Source: Symsagittifera roscoffensis
Lineage: Eukaryota; Xenacoelomorpha; Acoela; Convolutidae
Length of the DNA: 64,000 bases
Reading direction: 5' to 3'
Assembly (NCBI RefSeq): GCF_963678635.1
Contig: NC_087067.1
Location: forward strand, 1,428,001-1,492,000
Part shown: in pieces, positions 1 through 11,795 of the stretch
Numbering within the stretch: position 1 is the stretch's first letter
Layout of the letters: every line of letters starts with the position of its first letter
Position numbers and translations under genes: made by a program
The notes under the pieces: generated by a model
Databases searched by the model: none
Told to the model about the DNA's origin: nothing
The model's input: only the letters and a program-made list of their open reading frames with translations

Positions 1-2003
1 CGGAGAGAGCAAGCGGGGTTGTGCTTGATCCGATGCAAGAGGTGAAGAAAGGTGTGACCGTTTTAGAGACTTTGAAGTCAAAGCATCCAGAGCCACACAA
101 GTCACATCTCTCTTCGCGATTGCAAGTGCCAGTTTTACCCGACTTTGAAGATGTTATAATCAGTTCTGCTTCCATTGAAAAGACGACATTTTCTTTGCAG
201 GGCAGTTCGGCAGCTTCGGGAACGGATTCTGAGCATTGGCAGACGGTTTTACATGAGGCTCATAGTTCACACTTGAGAGACGAAGTTGCAACTCTCGCCA
301 CAAAAATGTGCAATCAAATCTTACCATGGTCGAAAGTGCGAGCACTGGTTTCTGGAAGATTGATTGTTCTTGATGAATGTCCTGGCGTGCGACCTATTAG
401 CATAGGCGAATGTCTACGGAGAATAGTTTGCAAAACGTGGCTGAGTTCACAAAAATTTACCTTGAAGAAACATTTTCGACTGATCAATTAGCTTGTGGGC
501 TGAAAGCTGGCGTTGAAGGTGCAATTCATGCGCTCTCTGATGTTTTTGATGACAACAAGGAAGATGGATGCATCAAATGCTTTCAACTCGCTCAATCGTG
601 AAACAGCGTTGTGGAATGCTCGAAAATTGTAGCCTAGATGTTTGAGGAAGGTCCCGCCTTCGGTTACTTTCCAGAGCCTTCCAAAAGTTTTTTGGTTGTC
701 GATAAACAATATGCTGAAGAAGCGCTTCACATGTTTGACAAGTACTCGATTACTATAGTGGAAGGGAAGAAGTTTTTGGGCGGTTTCATTGGAGACGGAA
801 ATGAGAAGGACATCTACCTGAAAAAGAAAGAACTTGAATGGGTAGAAAAAATTGAGAAACTTTCTTTTGTGGCAAAAACAGAACCACAATGTGCTTTATC
901 AGGACTGACTAAGTCCCTACGCGGAATGGAATTTTTCCCATTGTGTTTTGAAAAGTTATAGTTAGCTTTTTCAACCGCTAGAGAACCTTCTGATGGAGAA
1001 TTTCTTACCTGCGATACTTGGAACTTTGTCGATTTTATCACTGCAGAGACGTCTCTTTTGTTTGCCAGCAAGAAAGGGTGGTCTTGGAGTGTCAAACCCA
1101 ACCAGTTTTGCTGATGAGTCTTACAACACGTCACGGGAAGCAGTTACGGTTCTTTTTGATGCTATTGTTGATCAGCAAGGTTTTTCCCATAAAGACCACA
1201 GAAAGCAAATGTCTTGATCGTGGAAAAGACATCATCGAATTATGGAAGAAAAACATGAAGAATTGTTGAGGGAGTTATTGAATGAGCTACCAGCAGACCA
1301 AATTTGCGCAGTAAAAAGAATCAATGAAGGAAGCTTTTCTGCCTGGCTGACAGCGTTTCCGATTGCTGCAGAAAAATTTCGGAGTTTCGGGATGCATTGA
1401 GTGTCCGATATAACAGAAACTTGATCGTTTCGCCAAACTTTGTGATGGTTGCCAGTCACCATTCACCCTACGGCATGCGTTAGCGTGCAAAAAAGGTGGT
1501 CTCTTAACTTTACGGCACAATGAGATTAGGGGTGCTGTAGGCGACTTAGCTTCTTTAGTGTGGAAGGATGTACAGAGAGAGCCTGTTATTAGAGAATACA
1601 ACCCGCAAGAGGAGGCACCCACATTAATTGCCGATTTGTTTTGTCATGGAGTTTATGATAGACAGGGAGGAGCGTCTTTCGATATTTGTGTCTCTGACAC
1701 CGACGCCATCTCCTATCAGAAAAAAATCCCCATGAGTGTTTTGCACTCAGCAGACGTTGAGAAAAAGACAAAATATTCAGACGCGTGTCAGGAAAGACAT
1801 ATGTCTTTCACTCCTCTTGTCGTGTCTGTTGATGGGATGCTTGCTCCAGAATTTGCAAGTTGCCTTCGGACAATAGGAAAAGCATTATCTACCAAGTGGG
1901 AGAAACCCTATAGTAAAACTATGAACTGGGTGAAATGCCGGCTGTCTTTTGCCGTGCTCCGTGTCTCTAGTGTGGTGCAAGGAAAAGTTTTTCGTTGCTT
2001 GTT
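1..2003 (+). pseudogene. RT/restriction-like endonuclease retroelement, copy 1 (broken, cut by window edge)
   Basis: A decayed retroelement gene read in several frames. Frame pieces at 21-491, 400-600, 638-961, 993-1217 and 1464-2003 match, in order, the copy on the minus strand at 2186-4895. Visible parts are an N-terminal segment with PGVRPI and ECLRRIVCK before the reverse transcriptase, the thumb segment with a PSKSFLVVD-like stretch, and a C-terminal Cys/His cluster (CDGCQ...HALACKKGG...LRHNEIR) followed by a PD-(D/E)XK-like core (FDICVSDTDA). The central palm with the YADD box is deleted between about 600 and 640. The element would copy RNA into DNA and cut target DNA. Many frameshifts make it a dead copy; its 5' end lies outside the window. 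Confidence 0.75.
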
Positions 2004-2185
2004 CACAGTTGTCATCCTGTGTTTTTATCTTCAAACATCTCATATTCTTCGAAATAATAAGCAAATGGTGTCGAAATTCTAATATCATAGGAGTCAGTTA
2101 TGCGCGATGAAAGCCCCAGTTAACAGCGTGTGAATATTTAGAATGCCATTCCAATTGTGTAACCGTCCTCAACGCCGAGATATCG

Positions 2186-2860
2186 CTATTTGGATCTTGT
2201 GCCTCTGATGCAAATGTTGGTTGCTCTTAGTATAGCGAATGAAATTCTACATCTCACCCAGCACATGACATGACTATATGGGCGGTCCCACTTTGATGCC
2301 AGACCATCTGCTAGTCGTTTGAGGAAAAACGTGAACTCCGGTGCCAAAACACCATCTATTGAAGTGACAAGTGGAGTTAAAGACATGTGTTTTTCTTCAC
2401 AAGCTGGTCCATATTTATTTTTCTTCTCAATCTCTGCAGTTTTCAGTATATTCATGGGATTGCGGTTTTGGTAAGACGGAGCGTCAGTGTCTGTAACACG
2501 GATGTCGAACGACGCAGCCGACTGTATATCCCAAACCCCACGAGCTGAAAGATCTCCAATTAGTGCCGGGTTTTCATTTTCTACATCTGGTTCTTTTACG
2601 ACAGGTTCTCTTTTCACATCCTTCCACAAAATTGAAGCAAGATCGCCCACTGCGTCTCTTATTTCGTTGTGTCGTAGTGTTACCAGTCCACCCTTCTTGC
2701 AAGAAAGTGCATGCTGTAAGTCAAAATTTTGTTGACATCCATCGCATTTCGAGAAAGAACGTTTGAGTGGTTTTCTGTACCTGACACATAGAGCGTCTCT
2801 GAACTCTGTGGATGACAAATCAAAATTATCTTTCAGCAAGGGCAGCGAAGGTAGCCACAA
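2186..2860 (-). CDS. C-terminal zinc-knuckle and restriction-like endonuclease domain of copy 2
   Basis: A 224-codon frame. It shows a Cys/His cluster CDGC...HALSCKKGG...LRHNEIRD (residues about 38-70), then IGDLSARGVW and FDIRVTDTDAPSY (about 105-130), where the spaced Asp residues resemble a PD-(D/E)XK nuclease core. It ends in WVRCRISFAILRAT, a block also seen in copy 1 (WVKCRLSFAVLRVS). The role inferred is target-site cleavage for target-primed reverse transcription. The downstream 3' end stops near 2186, about 180 bases from the 3' end of the opposite copy. Confidence 0.65.
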   Translation of the reverse strand: MWLPSLPLLKDNFDLSSTEFRDALCVRYRKPLKRSFSKCDGCQQNFDLQHALSCKKGGLVTLRHNEIRDAVGDLASILWKDVKREPVVKEPDVENENPALIGDLSARGVWDIQSAASFDIRVTDTDAPSYQNRNPMNILKTAEIEKKNKYGPACEEKHMSLTPLVTSIDGVLAPEFTFFLKRLADGLASKWDRPYSHVMCWVRCRISFAILRATNICIRGTRSK

Positions 2861-3025
2861 GGAACAGTTGTTGTCGATTATTCTCCTGATCGCTCATTTC
2901 TGATCTGCTGGTAAAACTGCAAGCAATTCATCGAGTTTATCTTTGTCCAAAGCATTTTGTTTCTCCTCGTGGTTTTTTCTTGCTTCTCTCATCTTTGTTT
3001 TGTGTAGAGTTTGGTCGAAATCATC

Positions 3026-4144
3026 TTAGAGAAGGATCGAACTCACGAGACAGTCGATTGCTTCACGTGAAGTGGAAAATGCTAGTTCGGCACCTTCTAT
3101 TGGATTTCGCACACCTAGTCCCCCTCTTTTGACAGGAAATGAATACAAAACACGATCTGAGTGTGTGACACTAGAAGTTCCTAGTAAGCTTGGCAAAAAG
3201 TTTTCCTCCAACATCTTCTCGAGAGGAGCAAGCAACTGCGACGTATCTTTGACTACTCTCTGGACAAAATTCCATTCGCATTGCAGTGATCTTGTTAATC
3301 CAACTAAAGCAGCTTGAGGTTCTTTTTCTGCCAATTTGGACAACTCGCCAAGACAATCCAACCATTTTTGGACCTTTTTAAAAGTGAAACGAATTTTGCC
3401 TTCATCAGAGCCAAAAAATCCGCCCAAATATCTTCTACCTTCAACTATTCTGATGTCGAACCTGTCAAACAATTGATGAGCTTTTTCAACAAAATTCGGG
3501 TGAACAAGCAAATAGCTTGGCTCGGGGTAATAGCCATATTTCGGGCCGTTTTCAGTCAAAGGTGACAACCATTCAACCAGGTTTTCTAGTGCGCCGAGAG
3601 CTCCCGAATCATCTGCATACCATGTTTGTAAATACTTATCTCGATCTTTGAGTGATTCAATCAATGGCATCAATGAAACACCATAGAATAACATCGCTCT
3701 TGGATCACCCTGTCTAGTGCCTTCACTACTGAAAAGAAGTTCTGTCGTTCCTGTAACAATTAGCGGCGCATACCCTCTATAAGTGTTGAAAAGAAATCGT
3801 GAGCACCTTGGCCAAAGTATTCTAGCATTCCATAGAGCCGTTTCCTTGTTCAATGCATTGAATGCATTTGAGGCATCCATCAATAGAAGACCATGTCCGT
3901 CCTCTTTGGTGCTATTAAACAACTCCTCCACTGCGTGTACAGCTCCTTCAATCCCTGCTTTCACGCCACAAGCTAATTGTTGAGATCCACAGGTTTCTTC
4001 GAGATCTTTTTTGGTCGCTTCGGCCATACATTTACACATTATTCTTCGCAAACACTCATCTATGCCAATGGGTCTAACTCCGGGGAACTTGTCCAAAGCG
4101 ATGCGATCAGACGACCTGACATCAATGCTCGTATTTGGTTCCAT
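3026..4144 (-). CDS. Reverse transcriptase part of retroelement copy 2
   Basis: A 372-codon open frame with the classical RT boxes. LLMDASNAFNALN (first catalytic Asp) lies around residues 89-101, EGTRQGDPRA (the QGDP box) follows at about 150, and TWYADDSG (catalytic Asp pair) lies near 190. Thumb/connection sequence KRGGLGVRNP is near the end. It would act in the nucleus on element RNA. The first Met at 4144 is only the first Met after a break; homology with copy 1 continues upstream, so this is an internal fragment of a larger protein. It ends at a TAG, and the endonuclease domain continues in another frame about 170 bases further on. Confidence 0.75.
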   Translation of the reverse strand: MEPNTSIDVRSSDRIALDKFPGVRPIGIDECLRRIMCKCMAEATKKDLEETCGSQQLACGVKAGIEGAVHAVEELFNSTKEDGHGLLLMDASNAFNALNKETALWNARILWPRCSRFLFNTYRGYAPLIVTGTTELLFSSEGTRQGDPRAMLFYGVSLMPLIESLKDRDKYLQTWYADDSGALGALENLVEWLSPLTENGPKYGYYPEPSYLLVHPNFVEKAHQLFDRFDIRIVEGRRYLGGFFGSDEGKIRFTFKKVQKWLDCLGELSKLAEKEPQAALVGLTRSLQCEWNFVQRVVKDTSQLLAPLEKMLEENFLPSLLGTSSVTHSDRVLYSFPVKRGGLGVRNPIEGAELAFSTSREAIDCLVSSILL

Positions 4145-4895
4145 GGAATAATTTCGTTAGCTATCTTTGTGATCAGCGCTGCCACTTTGCCTCTCAAAGC
4201 CGAACTATGTCCTCCTAATCGAAGAAATACGTCTTTTCAGTGTTCCGAATCTGTTCCTGAAGGTCCGGCTCCACCGTGCATTGACCTCGCAAGTTTTTCT
4301 CTATATAAGAAGAAGTGATGGTTACTGTTTCTAACTCAGGCAAGCTGTCTACTTGTATTCTTGTTTCTTCTTTTGACTGTTTTGCTACGGGATGTTTTTC
4401 TTTCAGAATGTCAATGACTAAATTTCTTGTTTTTGTTGTGGAATCAATAACTTCGTCATTTAGATGGAGCAAACCTCCACCAGATCTGTTTGTCAGCCAA
4501 CGCATGGCGGACCGAACTTTCCCTTCCATCCTCATTCGTGCAAAAACTACTGCGGTGTGCTCGTCTTCAGGTCTATTTTTTTAATAGGTTTCCTCGGTTG
4601 TTTTTGTGAACATCGTTTGGCTTCTTGTAGTACAAAATTGAACGTACTATTTTCCCAGTCTTCCTACCAAAGCTCTCACATCACGTGTGGTTTTTATCTT
4701 TGGGTCCCGCTGTAAGATTAATCGGCTGAATACAAGAAGTCGTTCTGAACATTCGTTTTGGTTCAATCAGCAGACTACTTTCGTTAAAAGATCAACGTAT
4801 TTACGGCCAATGTTTCCCCCCGGGACCAAATACAGTTTGCCTTGGCTTCCGAGGCACAAGGACCAGGCGGAGGAGTCTTGGCTAACACCATGATT

Positions 4896-7225
4896 TCTTA
4901 CCCTTGAGAAATATTTACGGATGCTCTAAAATGAAGAGAAATTGGCTAGCTATGAGCAGACTCTGCTAGTAATGTAAAACGTGGACCTAAACGAAACAAA
5001 ATGTTGAAAAAATGAACGAACAAATAGATAATTGACTGACTATAAAAAAAAATTATAATCGATTATCTTTTGAATTTTTTTCCATAAATTTTGTTGAATT
5101 ATAATCCATTACAATGGAATATATAACGTTACTATTCAACAAACGTCATCGCATTTCGTTTTATTTTTGTATTTTTGTCTTGTTTTGTGTGCTTTTCAGT
5201 TGGTTACCTAACTAAAAGAAACTTTTTTTGTACTTATAGCTTAAACTTAAATTCCTGTGTTTTCATGCAGAATAGCAAAAATATAATCCTTTATAACTAA
5301 TTTTTTGTGAGATAATTTTTTGAAAGAAAAAGGGATTATAATCTATTATAATAAATTATAGGAATTTTTTTGCAAAGACTATAATCATTTATATAACCAT
5401 ATTATTATTTAATAAAATGTCGCCAAAAATGTAAGCATTATAATACATTATAAATCTTATAAGTATCTAAAATTGGCACTTATAATTAATTATATTTTTG
5501 TTAAAAGTACAATTATAATTATGATTTAATCGATTTTTTTCTTTTCTCACTGAGTGCGGGCTCTCAGAAGACCATTAGTCCGTTTTAACGACAGCTACTT
5601 TCTATATATTGTTCCCGATGTTTTCACATACCGAGCTTTCAAAAAATGATTGTGAGATATATTCAAGAGATGATTGTTGCATATGTAGAAAATCTATATT
5701 TTGATTTAAAGCTGAAAACAAGAAGGTAAGTCGACGTCTCCGATAATTGAATAGATGCTTCTGCCGGAGAAGTTGATGACAATGACTGGAAAATTGTTTC
5801 GTTTAAGTCAAAACTGTTAAACCAATTGGAGCAAACTATTCAACAGCCGACTTGGAGTTTATAGGAAAGAGGAGTTGAATGTTTGATCGAACCATTTAAT
5901 AGCTCTGTCTTTAGAATATTCACCTATGATGTAGCCTTACCTTGAAAGTTTTCAAATAATCCATGAAATATTGCTTATTATTGCATACTCACAAGTCTGT
6001 TTGATAAATTTTGGCCAATTTTTTTTAATCAGTTAATTAGCGTGTAGAGGTTATGGTTTCCCTGGTTTAATCTCTGGAATCCCATAGGGCAAAACGATCA
6101 CAACTTCTGATTCCTTATTGAAGTAGCAACCATTTAAAAAAAGCGTCAGCCATAGCTTCGTCGGAGAGAAACTCAACACTTAGATGCTATGCTGTTTGAT
6201 TGTTTTTTTTTACAGTTGGTTCATTTCTAACTTTCTGCGCCCATACCGATGTTCTAATAGAGATGCGGCAAGAAAAACGGGAGTCAGAAAGTCATCTCTT
6301 CTTTTTACTACTAATTGTTTAAGATGATCCGGTGCGTCTTCTAGAGATCGATCCGGCTCAATAAGGGAAGGCGGCTTATACCCATATCTAATCGGTTCGA
6401 CTCCCAGACAATGCACTGTTTTTTATTTTGTTTATAAAACATTCCCAACCTTGCGGGACTATACTGAGAGTTCGTTTGATTGTATCAGAAAAGATTGAAA
6501 GTGGAATCAAGTAAACATTTGAGGGTAAGTGTTGACCTTCTTCCTGCCAGTTGTGGTCTTCAGATAGGAAGCAAAAAAATCTCAATTGAAAAATCTCAAT
6601 TAGCGTAATTAAATTATTGTAATATATGCAACAGTATGTTAATAATTCCAATGAAGTGTTAATAAAGTGGATCTTTGAAAGACAATTCTATTGAACAAAA
6701 AGGACAATTTTTCGTTTTCAAGAAGAACTCAGCGCACTTCCAAAAGTAAATTTTTTAACTCTTAAATAAACATTACGTTCGCTATTGAATTGCAAATTTT
6801 ACAGTAACAATTGAGTTTTGAACATTCGGAAGACTTGGCAAATTTGAAAAACCAACAGAAGTTAGTTAATGTTTTGAAATTAATTTTAAAAAATTGTTCT
6901 TCGTTATTCGATCTTTTCGAGCTCATGGTTTTGCATGGGTTGTATTTGAAAAATGAATCAGCTCATCGGAATATTTCATAATAAAAAATCAATTAAACTG
7001 TTTCCAGCCTATTGATAGTTCAAAGCCCAACTGAACTATTCACCTGTGCCGAACATGTTCTAATTTTTCCTACAAGGAAAGCCTATAATTATCAATCAAT
7101 GTTTTGGACCGAATTTCCTCGTGAAAGAATTGAGTGAAGTAAGGTTTTTTTAATCTTTTTATTTTCTGATCAACTAGATCTGATTTCTGATCATACTCAG
7201 AAACCAATCTTATTTTGTCCAGATT
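4896..7225. other. AT-rich non-coding stretch with recurrent TTATAAT/ATTATA motifs
   Basis: No gene recognised. Between about 5045 and 5530 a short semi-palindromic motif recurs roughly ten times, in forms such as TATAATCGATTAT, TTATAATCTATTATAAT, TATAATCATTTATA and ATTATAATACATTATAA. From 5531 to 7225 I see nothing beyond short AT-rich shadows. Confidence 0.5.
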
Positions 7226-7404
7226 AACACGCCAACCGCTAACGGCAGAAGCTGATGAGAAAAAACAGTCGTATAGGGATCGAATCCAAGTTAACACTTC
7301 TTTTAACTTGAATATATTCAAGTTAAAACAAGTGTTAACTTGTTGGATTCAATCCCTACGACTGTTTTTTCTAATCAGCTTTTGTCGTTAGCGGTTGGCG
7401 TGTT
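7226..7404. repeat. 179-bp foldback (near-perfect inverted repeat, MITE-like)
   Basis: The two arms, about 85-89 nt each, run from AACACGCCAACCGCTAACG (7226) to a short AT centre AATATATT near 7310-7318, and back to CGTTAGCGGTTGGCGTGTT (ending 7404). Arms differ at only a few positions and small indels. The interior includes AAAAAACAGTCGTA and AAGTTAACACTT on both sides. No obvious coding capacity and no clear target duplication. A small non-autonomous foldback element or a hairpin RNA source are both possible. Confidence 0.8.
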
Positions 7405-8450
7405 GTTCTGAAAACTACTGTCTGCCTTGTTTTACTCCGACTACTGTGTGTACAACCAAAGAGTGTATATATAGCATCAACATGAATTGGTTTCTGCTAT
7501 GAACTGATTTTACATGTATCTAGAATGTTTTTTTTTTAATGTTATCAGCTGAGAAATTGAAAACCCAAAAGCTTAGGTTGGATTTCTTTTTAAAGTTAGA
7601 AAATTTTGTTCGGTACGGGCAAATTGCGACCATTGATACTTTAACAACGTATTTTAGTATAATCTTAATTGGAATACCACAGATTATGGTTATTGTTCGT
7701 TAAATGGCCCAAAATCATTGTCTGTTAATCCTGAAATAGAACTAATGTTGTTGAATCTAATTATTAGCCAATCAAAATTAAGTAACATTTGGTCAGATAA
7801 ATAATGTGCTCTTTAAATTTGGACTCTTGAAGTTGATACATTTTTTTTGATAAGATTGATATAAGTTTTCTTCTAGTAAGGTTGATATAAGCCTTTCAAA
7901 ACATGGCAGTCATCGTTGATTTTTGTTTCGTTTCAGTTGTTTTTTGGGCCATTTAGTCATATAAGATCATAGATTCAATATTTGATCAATCAAGTTCATA
8001 AAATGAAACAAGTGTATATTAAAAAAATTATAGCTCCAATTAGTTAGATAAATTTTCTCTTAAAATAAACAACCAAAAGCAAAAAAAAATTCAAACTCTA
8101 GCACGATATTAATTTTAATGAGTTTGGATTCCCAATCCTTTGTCATAGTCCATTTATGCTGTTTTTGGATGATTTTTGTATGCTGATCTTACTTGAAATA
8201 ATTAACAAATAACACATCTTTTTTTGAATTAACTTAACAATCAGATTTCATCCTCCCATGATGTCTACTAAAGAATCAGTTTTAGAAACGTTAGATTGAA
8301 ACAGTATTTTTTATTCATAAAAGGCAGTATTCGCTCCTTGTATTATAAATATTTTTTTGTTAAATGCAATTACAAGTGCTATTGTTTTTTAGGTATTGAG
8401 TTTTCCTAAAAGGGGTTGATTATTGTCAGTAGATTTTTTTGTTTTAAAAA
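7405..8450. other. AT-rich intergenic stretch
   Basis: I see no gene, RNA or clear repeat here. Poly-T tracts are common. Confidence 0.4.
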
Positions 8451-8723
8451 TTAATTAACGAAATTTGACTCAAAAACCGACTTGAACAAACACGAAGAAA
8501 TATCAGGTTGACTGCCAGTGGTCTCATGTTTATCAACGAAGACTTCCACCACATTTTTCACTGTAGTCATTTCGGGCTCCGGCGCAATCTGGATTATCTC
8601 GGCAGGTGAATCGTATTGACCTGAAGAATTTTGAAGCGTTATTGTTTCCGCTTGGTGGTTCTGCTTTTTGAGACGAGATCAGTTTGAACTCGTTGTTGTC
8701 ATTCTGTTCCAAGTCCTCCGTTG
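8451..8723 (-). CDS. Candidate last exon of a host gene
   Basis: On the minus strand, a strong splice acceptor (pyrimidine-rich, ending TTTAGTTTCAG) abuts 8723. Downstream the composition rises to near-coding GC and amino acids become hydrophilic and acidic. The first part reads TEDLEQNDNNEFKLISSQK in one frame. From about 8665 the next frame is open to a TAA at 8451-8453 and includes IIQIAPEPEMTTVKNVVEV. A single indel in the AAAAAGC run near 8665 would join them. No domain recognised. It could be a true exon with an assembly error, or a pseudo-exon; unlike its neighbours it shows no transposon similarity. Confidence 0.35.
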
Positions 8724-11700
8724 CTGAAACTAAACAAAGAAAGTTTCTATTATTACACTGGTTTAAGGTTTGTTTTAATATTTTATAGGCAAGAAATGAT
8801 TTTTTCTAACTTTGAGCGAAAACTGACAATCAAAATCTTGTTGTTGGAAAATAAGTAACATTCTACAAAACTGTTAAGAATTGAAAGCTCCAAATTTTTT
8901 TCACAAAATTCAAAATATTTTAGGCACTTCAGTAATCCATTTCTAAGCTGATCATTTTTTTTATTTCGCAGAACTATTTGAATTTTCTCCTAACTCGAAA
9001 ATAGCATGAATAATGTGGCCTACAAAGAATGTCTCGAAACAGAATGTCTCGTAAAGAATGTCCGAGATTCCTAGTTAGAGTCTAGAAAATTGAAAAAGTA
9101 ATCCTTCTGAGTCAGAAAACCAGACTTTGAAAGGTCAGATATACCGAATCAAATCTATTGAGGTGCTTCTGTGATAAATCAGCTATTTGGAGAACTGATT
9201 TTAACAACCAATTGGATCCTCTATCTAGTCGAAAACTCTAAACTGAGCCCAAATGCGTATATCTTTCTGAAAAAAGCTTATCCGTCATAATAATTACTCT
9301 ATGATTTCATTATAAAAAAAACAAATGACGAACAGAACCATATTTGTTCGCATTTCACAACTTCCTTTTCAAAGTATAGAAAGGAGTCAAAACCAATAAA
9401 AAACTCAGAGAAATACCCCTAGCAATGATGACTCAACGGAAGTTTTTATCAAAAAATCAAACACAGTAACTCGTAGTTTTGAGTTTTTTAATAGCTTGAA
9501 TTTAATTCTGAAAAAAAAACTACTGAAGGCAAAACTTTAAAAAAAACAACTAGGATGCATACAAACGTTATTAAACTTGCATACTTTGCCCTGCCTTACC
9601 CACCGCCCCCAAAGACCGAACCACATGAGCGAGTTGACTAAAAAAAACAACTCCCTTAACATCTCTTTGGAGAATGACGTGCTGAGTTTCGAAGTAACTG
9701 ATCAAGGCTCCTTCTAATAGACTCTGACGGTTTTAGGCCGTGCGGCGTGAACGTCTTTCAAGGACACTTGCCTGCTCGAAAATCCCATTTATAATATCGG
9801 TAGCCACTGAAAACTTTTCACCTCAAGACTTTCGTTTAAAATCACAAACTGGTTTTCAGACTCAAAATTTTGCAATAGCCCACAAGAAACCTAAACACAC
9901 TTTAACGCAACTAGGATTTACAAAGAACGCTTTTCAACCTTTTCGAAGTTTTTTTTTAAATTTTCGAACCCTTTTTCTGTAAGTTAATTCTTACACAGAA
10001 TTTTCACAAGTAAACACTAGTTATTTACTTTCATGAATACCACTTATGAAAATTAATAAGAACCCAAACGGCAAAATGAAAATCAGCTCCAAGTGCGTGC
10101 AAAATGCAAAAATATTGATCGACAGGCAACCTTTCAAAAATTTTACAGCCAAAAACTGGGCTTAAAGTTTTTATTTATGGCAAAACTGTAGGGAATTTTT
10201 TTTTCACCAAATCTTTAGATCTTTCTAAAAACAATTTTTTGTCAAAAAATATCTGGCAAGCTCTTTCGCTTAGTCAAAGCTTAATGTCTTAGTCACTATG
10301 ACGTTAATGCGAATCCAGAATATGAAATTTGGCCTCGGGTAATTTCTTGCAGCATTCTCATACTGTATAACTATTATAACATCTGCTATTCTAATGTTGA
10401 AACCATAAACCAATTCATATATTTTTCATTAATTAGGAGGCCAAACTGTGTACTTTTTGAATTGTTAGCAGAATTCACAAAATTTTTTTTTATCTCTTTC
10501 TGATCTAGTATTTCCTATGACCGTGCTAACAAAAAGTGAAACCTAGTTTTTATTTTCTCAGCATCTTTCACATTTTTCCGGAAATTCCGAATAAGTTATC
10601 ACATTGCGGTTCAATTTTTGGTATCGCTTTTTGAGTTTTGACTTTTTTTGTTCGAATAAGGCGGATAATAGAGAAAGTGTCGCGAGACCAGTGAAATTTG
10701 AGACCAATGTTTTAATGCCGCGAGACCAGTGAAATTTCTGGCATTTGTTATTTTAAACAGTCACTGCTCTTATCACAGTTTTTGCACGAATGTTGGTCAG
10801 GCAGTGTGCAAAAGTCAAAAATGTTTTAATTCTACCTATTGTGACCTTGTATCAGTTTCTCAGCATACATATAAGTTTTTGTAAAACTTGAGGAAAACTG
10901 GGAAAAACTTCAATTAAAAAAGCATTTTAAATTTTTGATCATGATTGTGTGAAATATTCAGGAAAATGAATGTTTAGAAAAATTTTACTGTTTTTGGAGT
11001 AAGAAAAGTACAAAATAAACTGTTTCTAGAACTGAAAAAAAAATTCCAAGTGCTTAGTTCTTGATCGACGAGCGATCTGTCCTTGTTACTACAATCAAAA
11101 ACCGGATTTTTTTAGTTATGGCAAAACTGTTAGAAAAATTTATCATGTTTATTAAAACAAGATCAAAAAATTTTTTTAAAAAATTAAACTAACTTATTAA
11201 CATTTTTCAAAATATTTTCACCAATTTTTTTTAACCGTGAAACCAGTTTTCAGCAACAAAAAACCTAAGATCATCATCAATGCTTTGATTTATCTATCTC
11301 TTTTTGCACTCAGGTGTGGTTTCTTTCACAAATTTCTTCGGCACTGATCTGGGCCTGGCTGGTACTTGGGATCTTCAACCCTAATCTGGTTCTGTTACTT
11401 CAATCTTGGCCCCGAAACTGGGTTTGACAGATGAAATTTTTTGCTCTGGAGAATTATTTATGGTGTATATTCATAGTAACGGACTCGTACTAAAACAATA
11501 AATTTCAACCTGATGTGATTGTAAGCCTTTCGTGATAACCATGCTTATTAATGGCTACTTAACAAAACTGTATTGATGTCTGATCTAATAAAATTCCTAT
11601 TAAAACTAATGCCATATAAAATAGCTATTTATAAGTCTCTGTCTCTCTCATGCTTTCGAGGTCAGATTCGAATCAGACATAACATTAACTGAATGAAATT

Positions 11701-11795
11701 CAGCTGAACACAAATTTTTTTTGATTTAACCTATTTGTGACCGTTTATGTCTCTCAGCATAGATCACCTACCTTCACCGTTTCCGTGGGTATAAC
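8724..11795. other. AT-rich intergenic stretch
   Basis: No convincing gene. Poly-A/T runs dominate. A 19-bp direct repeat CGCGAGACCAGTGAAATTT occurs near 10681 and 10720. The part from about 11,300 may hold the 5' end of the adjacent Gypsy-like element, but I could not define an LTR. Confidence 0.4.

Larger units (their letters stand above)
2186..4895 (-). mobile_element. RT/restriction-like endonuclease retroelement, copy 2
   Basis: Minus-strand retroelement facing copy 1 tail to tail. Reading from 4895 leftward: an N-terminal stretch with GKLYLVPGGNIGRKYVD (about 4850), a second N-terminal block at 4535-4215, the RT frame at 4144-3026, and the endonuclease frame at 2860-2186. It has fewer breaks than copy 1: stops near 4755 and 2898 and a frame change near 4200. 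I recognise the RT plus CCHC plus endonuclease layout as a retroelement family common in aquatic invertebrates, but cannot assign a clade name from sequence alone. No terminal repeats or poly(A) tail were found at either end. Confidence 0.7.

Noticed and set aside
6330-6420. tRNA-like sequence with GGTTCGACTCCC
   Set aside because: B-box-like word only; T-stem has mismatches, and no A box or cloverleaf could be drawn.
11650-11690. Possible tRNA or LTR promoter with GATTCGAATC
   Set aside because: A short palindrome only; no cloverleaf and no second LTR found.
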